DNA of 64,000 nucleotides from Tilletia caries (GCA_032718865.1 JALUTQ010000001.1:1364001-1428000), one strand, 5' to 3'. Shown: positions 32,226-43,639, counted from the first letter of the stretch. Made by a program: numbers and translations. The notes: a model not told the origin generated them from the sequence alone.

Positions 32226-35200
32226 CTGTGCCCAGAGACTATCGCCATCCTCGCCCGATCAGATCTTCACCATCCTCCGAAGCCCAGTCAAATTGTGGTT
32301 GCCGACAGCGTGCGAATGGGCCGCGATACGATCTACATTTCTCCGACGTCCACCGGCAAAGGACAAGCATTCGAGCATCTGGATCACCTGCTCCCAGACG
32401 GGGTTATCGTAATCATCGAGCCCCTGCAGTCGTTGACCTCAGAGATGGCAGAAAGGTTAGCGAACCAACCCTTCAGTCTTGACATCATCTTGAGCCGCAC
32501 AACTCACTAAGTGCTTTCCTCCTTCAACAGATTCAAGGACCGTGCAACCTACGCGGACAGCACCAACAAGAGCCCAGCCCACCTGCAATCCATCCGGGAC
32601 GGCGAGTATCGCCTCGTCTTCACGACCGCCGAGACCGCGACTGAAGGCGACTTCCTCGACATCGTCTTGCGGAATGATCGTTTCCGTCAACGAGCCGTCG
32701 CATTCATCTTCAACGAGGCACACACGCTCGACCAGTGGGGTCGCGACTTCCGTCCGAAGTTCCTCCAGCTTGGACAAGTACGCAGACACTTGTCGGTCCC
32801 TGTCCTGATCATGTCAGCAACATTGACACCAGAAGCACGGGAGGCCTGCCAATCGACACTCAACCTGCGTAATCCATCTGTCATCGATGTGGGCACCGAT
32901 CGACCGAACCTGTTCTTGCGGGTCTTGCCGATGCGCTATCCGGCCGCGTCCTTCCTCGATATCCTATCCGTCATGCCGGAACTGTGGCACGGCGTCGATG
33001 CAGCTGCATCTGTAGAGGAACGAACGCGTCAATTTCCTGTCACGTTGATCTATATCAACAACAAGAACTTAGCTACATCAATGCACCGCGTCATCAACGA
33101 GTGGTAAGGATGTCGACCATCTCCGCGGTTTTCGCGGAGCTCCGCGTCTCCGCGACTTTTTCTCCGCCGTCAGCCTCGGAGAAGCTCGCGGAGACCTCCT
33201 TTCCGCCGGTCATTCATCGCGGAGGGAGATGTTTGTTAGGCTAAGCTGCCTGGAAAACAGCGGAGGGAGACGCTTCAGCTTGCTGCCAAAATCGCGGAGT
33301 TGCGGAGACGCTCGGTAAAAATGTCATCTCCGCGGCATCTCCGGCGTAACTCCGCGTCTCCGCTACTAAGTGATTCGTCTCCGTGGAAACCCCGTGAAAC
33401 TCCATGAAACCGCATGAGACTCTGGAGTTTTAGCGGAGTTTTTGGCGAGTCTCATCGATTGGAGAAAAAGTCTCATGTCACGTGCGGGGGTCTCAGGTCT
33501 GGGACAGGTCGCCGATCCTGGCCCCGGGCTAATCTCCGACGCACCCTCACCGCTCACTGGTGCCGAATCTTTACCAGCTTCTCCTCCAGAACGGTCAAGG
33601 AAGGCTTCTATTAAATCTATGATGCTCAAAAGAAAGATGCAAATGATCAGAGTAGTCGTTGGATCGTCGAACTTGAGGGTCACTTAGCAGCGGAGGAGGG
33701 GATCTGAGCGCTGGACTTTTTTTCGCACCGGCAACCTCGGTGGATGTCGAGCGGCTTTTCTCAAAGGCTGGGCACCATATGCCACACCACTTCGTCCCCG
33801 ACTGAAGGTGATCAAACTGGGACGACTAGTTTCGAGGAATCGGCGGCTATGGCAGGACCCTCAAAGCATATACGGACGGATGCTGACGAGACCGAAATAT
33901 GAACGAGTGGGGATTCCGATGAGGAGATTTTCGGAACACGAGAAGTAGATGCGTTGAAGAGACTTGTGACTGTTTAAGATTCCAAATGCAAATGATTTTC
34001 GACTGATTTTGTTTCGCGGAGACGAGTCACTTAGTAGCGGAGACGCGGAGTTACGCCGGAGACGCCAAAAAAATCGCGGAGGGAGATGCTGTATGAGGAG
34101 GGACAGTCTATGGCGGCCGCGGAGGGAGACGCTCAGCCCCTACAATTTCAAACGCGGAGACGGAGATGCCGTCAGAAGCCCCAGAAAATGGCGGAGATAG
34201 GCAGGAGCTCCGTGCAATCTCCGCAGCAAACACGGAGAGGAGACGGAGCTCCGGGAAAGTGACACGGAGACGCCGCGGAGACGTGACGGCGGAGAAAATC
34301 TCCGCGGAGATCTCCGTCGACATCCTTAACGAGTGGTGTGTGCGCGCCGGTTTCGACGATGCCGTTGATGTCTACCACGCCGATATGTCGGAAGAGCACC
34401 TCGAAGTGGTTCATTCTCGAATCTTGACGGGAAAGACCCTGATCGCGATCTGTACCGATTGTACCGATGCCTTCGGTATGGGCGCCGATTGTCGCCCGGT
34501 CAAGAGGGTGAGCCAGCCCAAGCTTTTCGGCAGCGTTTCGGCATGGTGGCAGCGTGCGGGTCGAGCCGGTAGGGACTTTGCGGATGAGGCGGAAGAGATC
34601 TGCTTTGTCGAGCCGACGCATATCGATCCGGAAACGAAGAAGGCCCTCGCGACAACCGGACAGCTTCTCCCCATTCAAGATCCGCCCGTCCCTCAGCACC
34701 TGGACGACCTTCCTTCCTTGGCCAAAGACGCAGCAGTGATGCGAGCCGGCGAGAATGAGGCGCCAGCGGCGCGCAAGATGGTAGATGACGAGCTCCTCGC
34801 ACTGTCCGCTCACGGGCTTGCCCGTACCGCATGCATCCGACAGCTCGTTCTCGATTATCTGCAGCAACCGGAGAAAGAGCTGTTACCCACGCACAGCGAG
34901 CTATACTCTTCCAGTCGTTACGTACCTGATGATCGAAAGATGCGTTGCTGCACAACCTGCAACCCTGAACCCTTGCCCGACCTTCCCAACGAACGAAAGC
35001 CTCCACCATCTCCAGTGATCCCCACCCTCCCCGGCGTAATGGCTCTTCAAAAGGCCTTACAGGTCCGCCTTGAGGAGTGGCGGGCAGAGCAGTGGCGAAC
35101 GAAATGGAAAGGAACCAACCGAGCAGGCAGAATGGGCATCGATGCCTTCCTGAGCATGCAAGCCATTGAATCCGTCATCAGTAACCTCAAGACGATTGCC

Positions 35201-35930
35201 CACAATATCGAGCAAGGCGACTCACGTTTGAGTTCGTTCGTCAACATGCGCTTCAAGTCGGAAGTGTTGCCGGAGCTTCAAGTCGTAGTTGAGGATCTGC
35301 TGCGGGAAGACCGGGAGAGGAGGGAGCAGGAGCGGGAAGAAGTTCAGCGAGCGGCTCAGCAGAGGGCGGAGGAGATTCGCAAGAAGAGAGAAGCAGAGCG
35401 GATGCTGCGTGCGGAGAGAGATCGTCAGTTGCGGGTGCAGCAAGCTGTTCAGCAAGCTCAGCAGGCAGAAGCGTCAGGATCCAACACAACCGTGAGTACA
35501 TACCTTCAGCAGCAGCGACTTCTCCTACAATGCCCATCTGATCAGAATCCTTTGCCGCCGTAGGTCTCCGAGTGCACGATCTGCAAGGAGATCAACCGCA
35601 GAACTGGTGCTGGTACGGTGGAAGGAAGAGGCCATCGAAGTGAGTATGGCGCTGTGTGCTTTCACACTACCTCGTTCATGATACTCACCTTGGGGTTCTA
35701 CAGGTGATAACAAAGTATGCCCATCCAAGGCATGGCTCGAGCAACGAAAGCCGGAGGAAGGAGAGACCTGGGCAGAGATGTGGATGGCTGGACTGTATGC
35801 TCGAGCTACTTCGAGGAAACAGAGGAACGTCCAGACCAAGAAGAAGTTGTCTGCGTATTTGGAATGCACTAGATTCCATTGTCATTTCCCAGCTCCTCGA
35901 ACTCGTCGACGTTACCCGACACAACGCTGA
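32226..35930 (+). pseudogene. RecQ-like (telomere-linked type) DNA helicase, interrupted by a hAT element
   Basis: Exons: 32226-32454; 32531-33104, continued after the element at 34337-35491; 35564-35639; 35704-35930 (stop 35928-35930). Motifs in order: YISPTSTGKGQAF (Walker A variant, about 32336-32370), FIFNEAHTLDQWG (Walker B with NEAH instead of DEAH), LIMSATLT (motif III), LIYINNKNLATS, ICTDCTDAFGMGADCR (motif V with a 9-bp in-frame duplication), WQRAGRAGRD (motif VI). A cysteine cluster follows (CCTTCNPEP), then a coiled coil (REQEREEVQRAAQQRAEEIR), and a small Cys/His tail in the last two exons (ECTICKEI, then CPSKAW, then ECTRFHCH). The element at 33105 puts TAA directly after INEW, so the product is cut between the two RecA lobes. 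Removing the element and one duplicate (ACGAGTGG) gives MHRVINEW-CVRAGFDDAV in frame. 5' exons are not identified. Its 3' end overlaps the DUF6589-type gene on the other strand. Confidence 0.85.
33105..34328. mobile_element. hAT element family D, 1224 bp, with relic hATC domain
   Basis: TIRs are TAAGGATGTCGAC and ..gtcgacatcctta; perfect 8-bp duplication ACGAGTGG (33097-33104, 34329-34336). Both ends (about 300 bp each) are arrays of ctccgcgtctccgcg-type words. The middle (33722-33805, plus) encodes FAPATSVDVERLFSKAGHHM, the hATC dimerisation motif of hAT transposases (usually P.TSV.VERLFS), so this is an internally deleted or decayed hAT element rather than a foreign MITE. The rest of the transposase is gone. 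Confidence 0.95.
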
Positions 35931-38223
35931 GACCGAAAGGTTCTCCATCGACAACGTCGTCGTCATCGTCGTCAGGAATGTCGACAGCGTCTTGATCGTC
36001 AATCGTGATGGAAGCAGCTCCTTCCTTGTTCATCGCTGCTGCTCGACGCCTGACCCATCGCTGAAACGTGCCGGTGGCACTTGTCTTGCCTTCGAGTGCG
36101 AGCATACCGGTCTTGAACATGTCGCAGGCCACGTTCTTGAGCTGCCGAACCCGTCCGACTGGCCTGCCCTGCTTCCTCAGTCGGTCCTTATTTTCCTTGA
36201 CAGTATCGCCGCGCAGTACCTCGAAGGTGTCACAGGTCCGTCCCGCTTCATCCCATTCGAAGACCGCATAATGATCGAAGTCGATCCGGAGAGAGTCGAT
36301 GGTAGCGTTCCTCTTCTTGTCCGAATGCTCTTGGTTCTGGCCACTGATAGCCAAGTCCTTCCAGAAGCCCATCTTCAAGTTCGCAAGGACCTCCAGCAGC
36401 GAGCCGATAACGCTCTTGTACTGGAGTGACTTCGTTGTTCCTCCCACAGGCCACGAATTCTTGAGCTCGAAGACGAAGTTTTCTTGAACGTGGTCGATGA
36501 GAGTGAATGTGTCCGGCTTGCCCTTAGGATTGACGAGGAAACTTGCGAGCATGACGGCACGCAGAGGGGGAGGTAGCTCGTACCGAATCGTCACAAGGAT
36601 ATCCAGCAGTTCGGCGACGTAGTTGTGTTGGCCGGATGCCTGAAATCGTGGAACCAGTTGCTTGATGGCCACCAGCATCCGTCCTGGATCGCCATTCTTG
36701 ATCGCGTGCTGGAGCTCGATGCAAAGGCCAATGTCGAGAAGCATCAACCTGCTTTGCAAGGCAAAGTCGTCTTGGTGCTCATGCTCGTCCACCATGTCCG
36801 AAGATCCTGTCCCAATCATGTTCCGTACGGCCTCCTCGCTGATTCGCATGGATGTGTCGTAGTCGAGGTCGTCAAACTCGTCCTTCGGATGCTCGCATTC
36901 TTGAAGACCTGTCGAAGGACAAACAGCCTCCTCGGGACGCTGTGTACCTGCTCGTCGCGCCGGGCAGGTTCGTCTTGCTGGCCGTCGTTCTCTTTTGGAG
37001 GCTGCCGGTGCTTGCGGAGAGCGTTGGCGACAACAGATACACTCGCAGCAGAGACCCAGAAGTGCAGGAAGCGATTGCCGTCGTGGAAGTTGTGTGGGAT
37101 GGAAAGCAGGTGCCGGAAGCCATTTCGTTCTGAAAGATGTCGAAAGCTGATGAAACTGGCGTTCTCCTTCGAGCCTCCATATGTCGAGAAGAGGCAGCGC
37201 ATGTATGCATACTGGAAGGGAGAGAGCGTGGTCAAAAATGCATAATGACTGACGATGCCTGATCAGACACATTTACCAGCAGATGCCAGGGAGCAGCAAG
37301 AGGATGCTGTGCAGAGAAGCGGTCGAATTCTTGCGATGAGCGGTCTAGTTGCCGACCTTTTTGCCCCGTCTTGAGCTTCTCGACTGAGTAGACATCTGCG
37401 GAGGTGAACAACACGTTCTCTCGCCAGAACGAGTCGGGAATTTGGAGTTGGAACCGGAAGTACTGCTTGAAAACCTCAAGGTTCCCTTTCGTCGTGCCCT
37501 CGCCGACGTCGAGTACTGGTAAGGGGATCACCTTGGTCTTGCGGAGCATCTGCGGCCACACCTGTGGGGGCTCAGGAGTGGGCTGTTTCTCTGAATCGAA
37601 TTCAATCGAGGAGCTCCGCTGCAGAAACTCCTTCCGGACGTGACTGAGGATCGCTAGCACAATATGCTCGTCGTCTTCCTCTCCGAGCAAGATGTCGGCG
37701 GGCTGAAGCTGGGCGGGCAGAGCTTGTTTGCGCATCTGATCCCTCTTCCTTCGCAGTTCGAGCATGAGGGAAGGATCCTCGGGAGCCACCAGACTTGTCG
37801 GAGTTGTGGTTGGATGCGGCATGTCCTCACCGAACAAGTCTTTGAAGACTTGAGGATGACATACCGGGTGCGTCGGACCTTCGTGAAGCTTGGTCGATGG
37901 ATCCACCTCGTAGATTGTGCCGTGAGTCGCTGCCTTCATCGAAGTGGTGTGGCCGGTGCCGACGTTGTTTACCTTTTGCTGCCAGTTAATGTTGTCGTAT
38001 CCAAAGACGTGGATTTTCGTTTTGTCGAGGAGTGACGACCGTGCCTGCTTCTGTGCTTTTCGTGACAGGTCGTTGACTATTCGGAGGACTGTCATGTATG
38101 ACACACACATGCCCAGTCGACACAGGACTTCGATCACCCGTCGTGGAGTTCGCGATGCAAACAGAAAAAGGCTGAGGGTGAGAAAAAATCGGGAATTTCG
38201 TTGGTGTCTGGAGAACAAGAGCG
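35869..38223 (-). pseudogene. DUF6589-type protein, copy 2
   Basis: From the family C element leftwards: ASRTPRRVIEVLCRLGMCVS, then KIHVFGYDNINWQQKVNNVG with TTSMKAATHGTIYEVD, a Pro-rich linker, LDVGEGTTKGNLEVFKQYFR, HPLAAPWHLLV, then (after an intron or frame change near 37250) SFISFRHLSERNGFRHLLSI, then (second change near 36920) EHPKDEFDDLDYDTSMRISE, CIELQHAIKNGDPGRMLVAI, GQHNYVAELLDILVTIRYEL, and a C-terminus with HEHQ/acidic stretches to the stop at 35871-35869. The blocks match copy 1 in order and spacing, and this copy keeps the C-terminal region that copy 1 lacks. The 5' end is removed by the family C element at 38224. Frame boundaries at 37250 and 36920 are not fully resolved, so I list it as damaged. 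Confidence 0.72.
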
Positions 38224-38993
38224 TAAGATTGTCTCCGGAGTTGACGCGGAGCTGGGGTTTTGCGGACTCCGTACCCCTCCGGCGGAGCGCGGAGCTCACT
38301 TTTGGGGAATTTTCGATCATAAAAAAGCAGGGACTCCGCCTGGAGGACTCCGCCGGAATTTACGCGGAGCGCGGAGCCCAATCCTGGGCCCACTGCCCAA
38401 AAGTGCGGAGCGCGGAGTCGTCAAAATATTGTGAAACTTCCGGCGGAATTTCCGCGGAATTCCGACGGAGCTATGAGGTCACGTGATAGTCGAAAATAGG
38501 GGTCACGTGACCTTATTTTGGGTGCGCTCCGCCGGAATTCCGCAAAAGTTCCGCGGAAATGTGCGGAATTCCGAGAAAAAAGGCATCGTCGAGACACGCG
38601 CAGAGGATAGAACAGGCGTCATCATCCGTTGAGAGCTTCGGAATGGCACTGGGGTCAATACCGCAACAATGTCGGATGGTGAATCTATAGCTCTGATTGT
38701 ATTAGAGTCATTCTGAGAGCAACTTATACCACCACTGCGCTCCGACGGAATTCCGCGGAATTCCGAGCTCCGCATACACGGAGCACGGAGGAGCATTATG
38801 AAAACGCACAGAAAAAACGTGGAGCGCGGAGCTGGGATTTCAACTTCTGCAAAATTCCGTCGGAACGCGAAGCTGGTTTTTTTCAGCTCTGTCTTAGTCT
38901 GCGGAGGCGGAGCTCGCCTCAAAAAGTCAAAATTCCGGCGGAATTTGGAAGTGCGGAGGCGGAGCCCTCCGCGTTACTCCGGGGAGAACCTTA
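38224..38993 (+). mobile_element. hAT-like MITE family C, near complete
   Basis: Left end TAAGATTGTCTCCGGAGTTG, right end ..actccggggagaacctta. It matches 15313-16102 throughout, with one internal deletion near 38280. Flanking 8-mers (CAAGAGCG, ACGTAAAG) do not match. It forms the truncated 5' border of DUF6589 copy 2. Confidence 0.93.
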
Positions 38994-39638
38994 ACGTAAA
39001 GGACTAAAGGTGGGAAGGGGAGGGAAAGAAACGAGGGAGATGATCAGCGGCAAGAGTGCGATGCTGTAAGAAGAAGCAAGGAAGGACAAGGTAGAGAGAG
39101 ACGTAAGCTGGTAGGAGATCAAGAAGAAAAGGGTACGGAGGCATTGAGGTCAGCACGTAATCATCGTTGAGGAGAGTTGAGCCGTGAGGATAAGCAAGGA
39201 AGAACACTGTGGGTCAACGGCACGCCAGTCATTTAGGCCATCGAGAGACAAGAGATATCAGTATGCCAGAAGGTCAATGGCAATGTATCAAGCAGTTCAG
39301 TATGTCAGCGTGTCAGTACGTCAGTTTTTGGCGTAAAGAAAACAAAGGCAAACTACAAGGAGAAGAGGGTATCAGCAAAGTCGTGCTGGTGTAAAAGGTT
39401 GTCCGAGGGAAAAGATCTGTATGGAGGAGAAAAGCCACTTGTGATTCTGACGCACGCAGCAACTAAGACCATGGCCGGCATAGGCTACTCACATGGACAA
39501 GAATGATGGACAAGGATCAAGACTCAAGACTCAAGGATGAAACCTCAGACGTGAATAGAGAGAGATCCGCTGCTGCGGTTGGGGAAGAGCGAAGATAGAC
39601 GGAGGGGGGAGTGTGCAAGCATTGACCAGCTAGACAGG
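38994..39638. other. No recognisable gene
   Basis: Purine-rich plus strand, short cagtatgtcag-type words at 39300-39325. No motif-bearing frame. Confidence 0.4.
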
Positions 39639-40567
39639 CACTGCTACCATGGGGGTTGTTTTAAGGGGTGTAAGACGCTTGTGGAACGCACGTGTTTACC
39701 TCATGTTATAATTTTGTATTTTGTTCCGCTGATTTGGGTGTTAAAACACCTTCTTAATGGTGTTAAAATTCAGTGGGCATAGTGATCACGTGACTGCTGC
39801 AGGGACGCGGGAAGTGAGACAAGGCGTCTCCAGACGCCTTCCTCACCGCCACCACCTTGCTCGACACCACGGCCCTCACCACACCCACCCGCGATGCTCA
39901 GCCCACCACAACATGTCATCCGCAGGTAGCAATACTGTAAATCGAGGGTTTCTGTCTTCAGAGAGCAGCATCAATTGAGTGTGGAAGCAGCTGTGAGCCT
40001 TTTGAGATACAGGGCAGAGACTCTGAGACCACCGAGCAGACCCATTCCAATTAGAGAAACTGAAAGTCTAACTTGTCTTCGGTTAACAGCCGTAGAACAC
40101 CTCCAATACGTCATTGTTTTAAGGGCGAACTTAATGGCCGCCCCCATGCATCAGAGCAGTGTGTGCAGTGATAACCTTGGTAAATCCACGACTTTGAATT
40201 TTTTTCGGCCCATGATTTTCTCTCCAAGGCAATGCCATTCACATCAACTTCGAATGTTCTCAAATTTGGCAAGGATGCTCAGTAAGATGTTCTCGACATG
40301 CGTGTGAAATTTGAGCACTCGTTATATGTGCGTTGTGGAGAACTCAAGGGGGGGGGCGGCCGCGGAGCCTTTTCCCGCCCTAGGGCGGCCATTAAGTTCG
40401 CCCTTGTTTTAAAGCATGAGTCCGCACCACCTAAAACGCTGCAGTTTTTGCCTAACCCTTAAAACGCCTCCACAACAGGGATGTTTTGAGAGAACCGTAA
40501 AATCATTGTAAAACAAATTATTACGAAGTGCTATACACCCCTTAAAACAACCCCCATGGTAGCAGTG
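39639..40567. mobile_element. CACTA (EnSpm)-type MITE, 929 bp including a nested element
   Basis: Perfect 34-bp TIRs starting CACTGCTACCATGGGGGTTG at both ends; 3-bp duplication AGG (39636-39638, 40568-40570). CACTA/G termini with a 3-bp duplication define the EnSpm/CACTA superfamily. Words of the type aaaacgc / ttaaaac recur in the sub-terminal parts. No transposase. The tnp2/Plavaka-like gene at 49.7-54.1 kb belongs to the superfamily that mobilises such elements. Confidence 0.88.
40123..40403. mobile_element. Mutator-type MITE nested in the CACTA MITE, 281 bp
   Basis: TIRs GGGCGAACTTAATGGCCGCC and its complement; 9-bp perfect duplication TTGTTTTAA (40114-40122, 40404-40412). G-initial TIRs with a 9-bp duplication fit Mutator-like elements. 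No ORF. Confidence 0.85.
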
Positions 40568-40570
40568 AGG

Positions 40571-41801
40571 GCATCTACATATATTCTATTTCCCTTTGTT
40601 CCACTCCGCTCCGTTCCGACCCGATTCCGTTCTCACTCCATCTCGCACTCTCGGCTCTTCTCGCTTTTCCACAGCTCCCAATTCGTTACGCAATGGCCGG
40701 GCATCTCTCTCGCTCTCTCTCGCTCCCTTACCATTGCGACCAATTCCTATATTCCTCCCCGAAGCAACCAGGCAAGCTGAATGTATATAGCGGCTCGATC
40801 TTCTTCTCCTCTTCCTTTCGCAATGCAGCTTCTCACACACACATTTTCCTCACCCTTTACTCTAGTCTTCAGAACTTCCCTTGCAGGTGAATACCTTTGC
40901 TATCATAGGGAGGGAGTTAGCACAAGTAGGGGGATGCAGATCAGCCACACCTCTGTCAGTCATTCAGATGAATTGGAGAGAGCGCAGATGTCAGTAGGTC
41001 AAATCATCAACTTGCAAAGTATTAGCAAGTCAGCAGGTCAACGCATCAGTATATCAGCACAGCGCCTTTCGGTTCGGCACCAGGGGATGCGAGGAGAGGT
41101 CGCTCTGAATCCTGGTCGAGAGATGGGCTCGTCTCGAGTTGTTGGAAGTAAAACACGGAGCAAGCGGAGAGCGTTCAACCATGCGCTTTGAGGGCGGGCG
41201 TAATGCTATGATGCCACGGCGCTGCGGCCCTCGGGGGTGATGGGTTTCAGGAGAAGCGACCAAAGTGAATTCACCGATGAAGTATGAACTGAGTCAGATA
41301 CAGGCATGCTCCTAACAAAGCCGGAAACAGCGAGCAGGTACTTACATGAAGGTGGTTCGCTACCAAAGTCGAGCGAGGTCGCGAGGATGAGAGTTGACAC
41401 CGATGAGTGCTGGACTTTTCTGGCCTTGTGCGAGGTCACTTGCTGGAGGGAAGAAGGGCATATTAGCTGCACATAAGAAGGGGAAAGAAAATCAGTACTC
41501 AAACTACCAGCATGCTCTTTGGACAAATAGCAGGAAGGTCAAAGCGCTTCTAGCGCGTTGATATATGCATCGATTCAAGGGCCGGTTGAAGGCCTACTGG
41601 CGTGCAGGGTGTCGCACGACCAGAAGAGAGAAAGAGGAGGACTGGGGGAGTATGCTGTGTGGGTGCAGGTCCGAGCAGCTGCTCGGGTTCTCTGACTTTT
41701 GAGAGGGGGACCGAGAAAAGAATCGTGTGATGTGTCTGAGGTCTGAAAAGAAGTCAACTACCAGCATGAAAGCAGCGAAGGATGCCTGAAGTCAAACTTA
41801 C
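40571..41801. other. No recognisable gene
   Basis: Short frames only. A cagtcagt/gtcagtaggtca word group lies at 40955-41060. This is the 3' flank of gene G. Confidence 0.4.
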
Positions 41802-42973
41802 TTATTCCTCTATAACGTTGGCACGCGCGGCCTTGACCACTGCGGCCGTGAGCTGAATCTTCTTGTTCTTGTGGGCAGCAACCAAGGCATCGAGGATATC
41901 GTCCTTTGAAGTGCGGCTGCTCACGGTCATGTCGTTCCGTTCCAAAAGCTTGGAAGCAGTTTTCTTGGAAAGTGATTTTCAAAGGGAGAACATGCCAATT
42001 GTCAGTGTTCAGAATGGTATCAGATCGAGCGAAGCAATGCGAGCGAGATGCCTACACATAAGGCAGCTTCAGAGACGGTTCCATTGTCGAGCTCCTTTGC
42101 AATTCTGTTCCGGCCATTCGCGACTGTCTTCTTGGTATTCTTGCTCGATGTCGATGCGTTAGCCGTCTGTGCAGCAGTGTCGATGCCGTTGATGCTGGCC
42201 GTTCCAACAGCCGTACTCGTTCCAGCAGCTTCGTCAACCTGAGAGCTCGTTCGTGATGGCAGCTTAAAGATATCAGCAATTTTGTTGCATACCGCTTCGA
42301 TGTGTATACTAGATAAACTAGCAGTGAGCAGCAAAGCGCAACAAGTGAATAGTGAGTGAATGACCAAGAGAAAGAACTAGGTACAAGGATGAGCTCGAGA
42401 AGGGTAAGGATGAGGGCGACAGAAAAGTGTGACGTGGGAAAAAGTGGAAGGAAGTGGAGGCAGGGTGTTGCTATGCGGGATGCGTGTGGGAAAAGAGGGA
42501 AGTAGAGAGAAAGGGAAGGTAATAAGATAAGATAAAGAAGCCACATGGACCCTGTCCTGTGCTGGACGAGGTCCACGTGGCTCAGTTATCTTATCTCGAT
42601 CTCTTCCTCTCCACTTCCTTCTTTTCCCACACGCATCTCGCATAGCAACACCAGTACCTCCACATTTCCCACGCTATCCTCTCTCCTCCTCATCTTTTCC
42701 CTTCCCAAGCTCATCCCTTGTACTTAGTCCTTTCTTGCTCGTCATTCATTACTCTTCTACACCTTGCACTTAGCACTTGCTTTGCCTTACAGCTAGAGAC
42801 ACTCTAGTCTTGTACATGGTGATGAGAGGTTATTTTCTCTGCTGAGCGAACGACGCAAGCGGAGAGACCCACACGGCAACACACACCCTTCTCTTCCATC
42901 TCACCCCCTACCTGCTTTAATCCCTATCCTACCTCCTTTCTTCTCTTTCATCTCACAGCTTCAAGGCTTCAAG

Positions 42974-43639
42974 ATGTTCGTTCTCATTCGCCTCACGCCT
43001 CTCGATGGTACGCTCCCTCCGTCCGATATCTTCCTACATCCCCTTCTCGAACCAGAGCACCTCGACGACTTCTCCTTGCCCATTTCCTTCCCTGTCAACG
43101 CGCAGGCCCAGTTACACATCCACGAAGGGCAACCGGTCATCTACTGCCAGTACAGCAGCTGCGACGTTCTGCAAAACGGAATTCCCGCTTCCAAGAAGCC
43201 TCGGCGCGTGTATACCGGAGACTCGTTCACAGTCCTCTCTTCGGATGCTCCGACTTCCATCTCCGCCACATACACCATCGAGGTGGCTTACTTCTCATTT
43301 TCTTCCGACCTGCGCCGAGAAGTTTCTGTGGAATTGAAGCGCCTACAGTCTTCGGCGACGCTCGCTCTTCAAGCCGACACGAGCTCCGGCTTTCCACTTC
43401 TTCTTCCCCTTGAGGGCGATCTTCCAGCTCCTGCGCCCCGCGGCACGAATTGGAACGGCGTGCAAGATCTGATCAACGGGGTGCGCACTCAGTCAGCACG
43501 CACGGGAGGCGATCCGAGCTCAAGGGGTCCAACATCGGCAATCTGGGTTGTCATCTCCCCTCTTAAACGCTCTCAATCCGTTGCATCCCCCCGCACCCCG
43601 CACGTATGCACAGCTGATCGGCGCGGATCCTTCTTCTAA
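42974..43639 (+). CDS. Element X ORF1 (gag-like position, no known domain)
   Basis: 221 codons from MFVLIRLTPLDGTLPPSDIF; compact beta-rich-looking N-terminal half (QAQLHIHEGQPVIYCQYSSC, KPRRVYTGDSFTVLSS, YTIEVAYFSFSSDLRREVSV). Start is the first ATG about 155 bp after the LTR. Overlaps ORF2 by about 90 bp in the +1 frame; the likely fused product would need a +1 shift or a small intron around 43545-43560. No zinc knuckle seen. Confidence 0.5.
   Translation: MFVLIRLTPLDGTLPPSDIFLHPLLEPEHLDDFSLPISFPVNAQAQLHIHEGQPVIYCQYSSCDVLQNGIPASKKPRRVYTGDSFTVLSSDAPTSISATYTIEVAYFSFSSDLRREVSVELKRLQSSATLALQADTSSGFPLLLPLEGDLPAPAPRGTNWNGVQDLINGVRTQSARTGGDPSSRGPTSAIWVVISPLKRSQSVASPRTPHVCTADRRGSFF

Noticed and set aside
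34172..34867. 231-codon minus-strand ORF opposite the helicase
   Set aside because: Antisense of a clear helicase frame with motifs V and VI; no motifs of its own.
35656..36429. 257-codon plus-strand ORF
   Set aside because: Antisense of DUF6589 copy 2, overlapping the helicase last exon in another frame.
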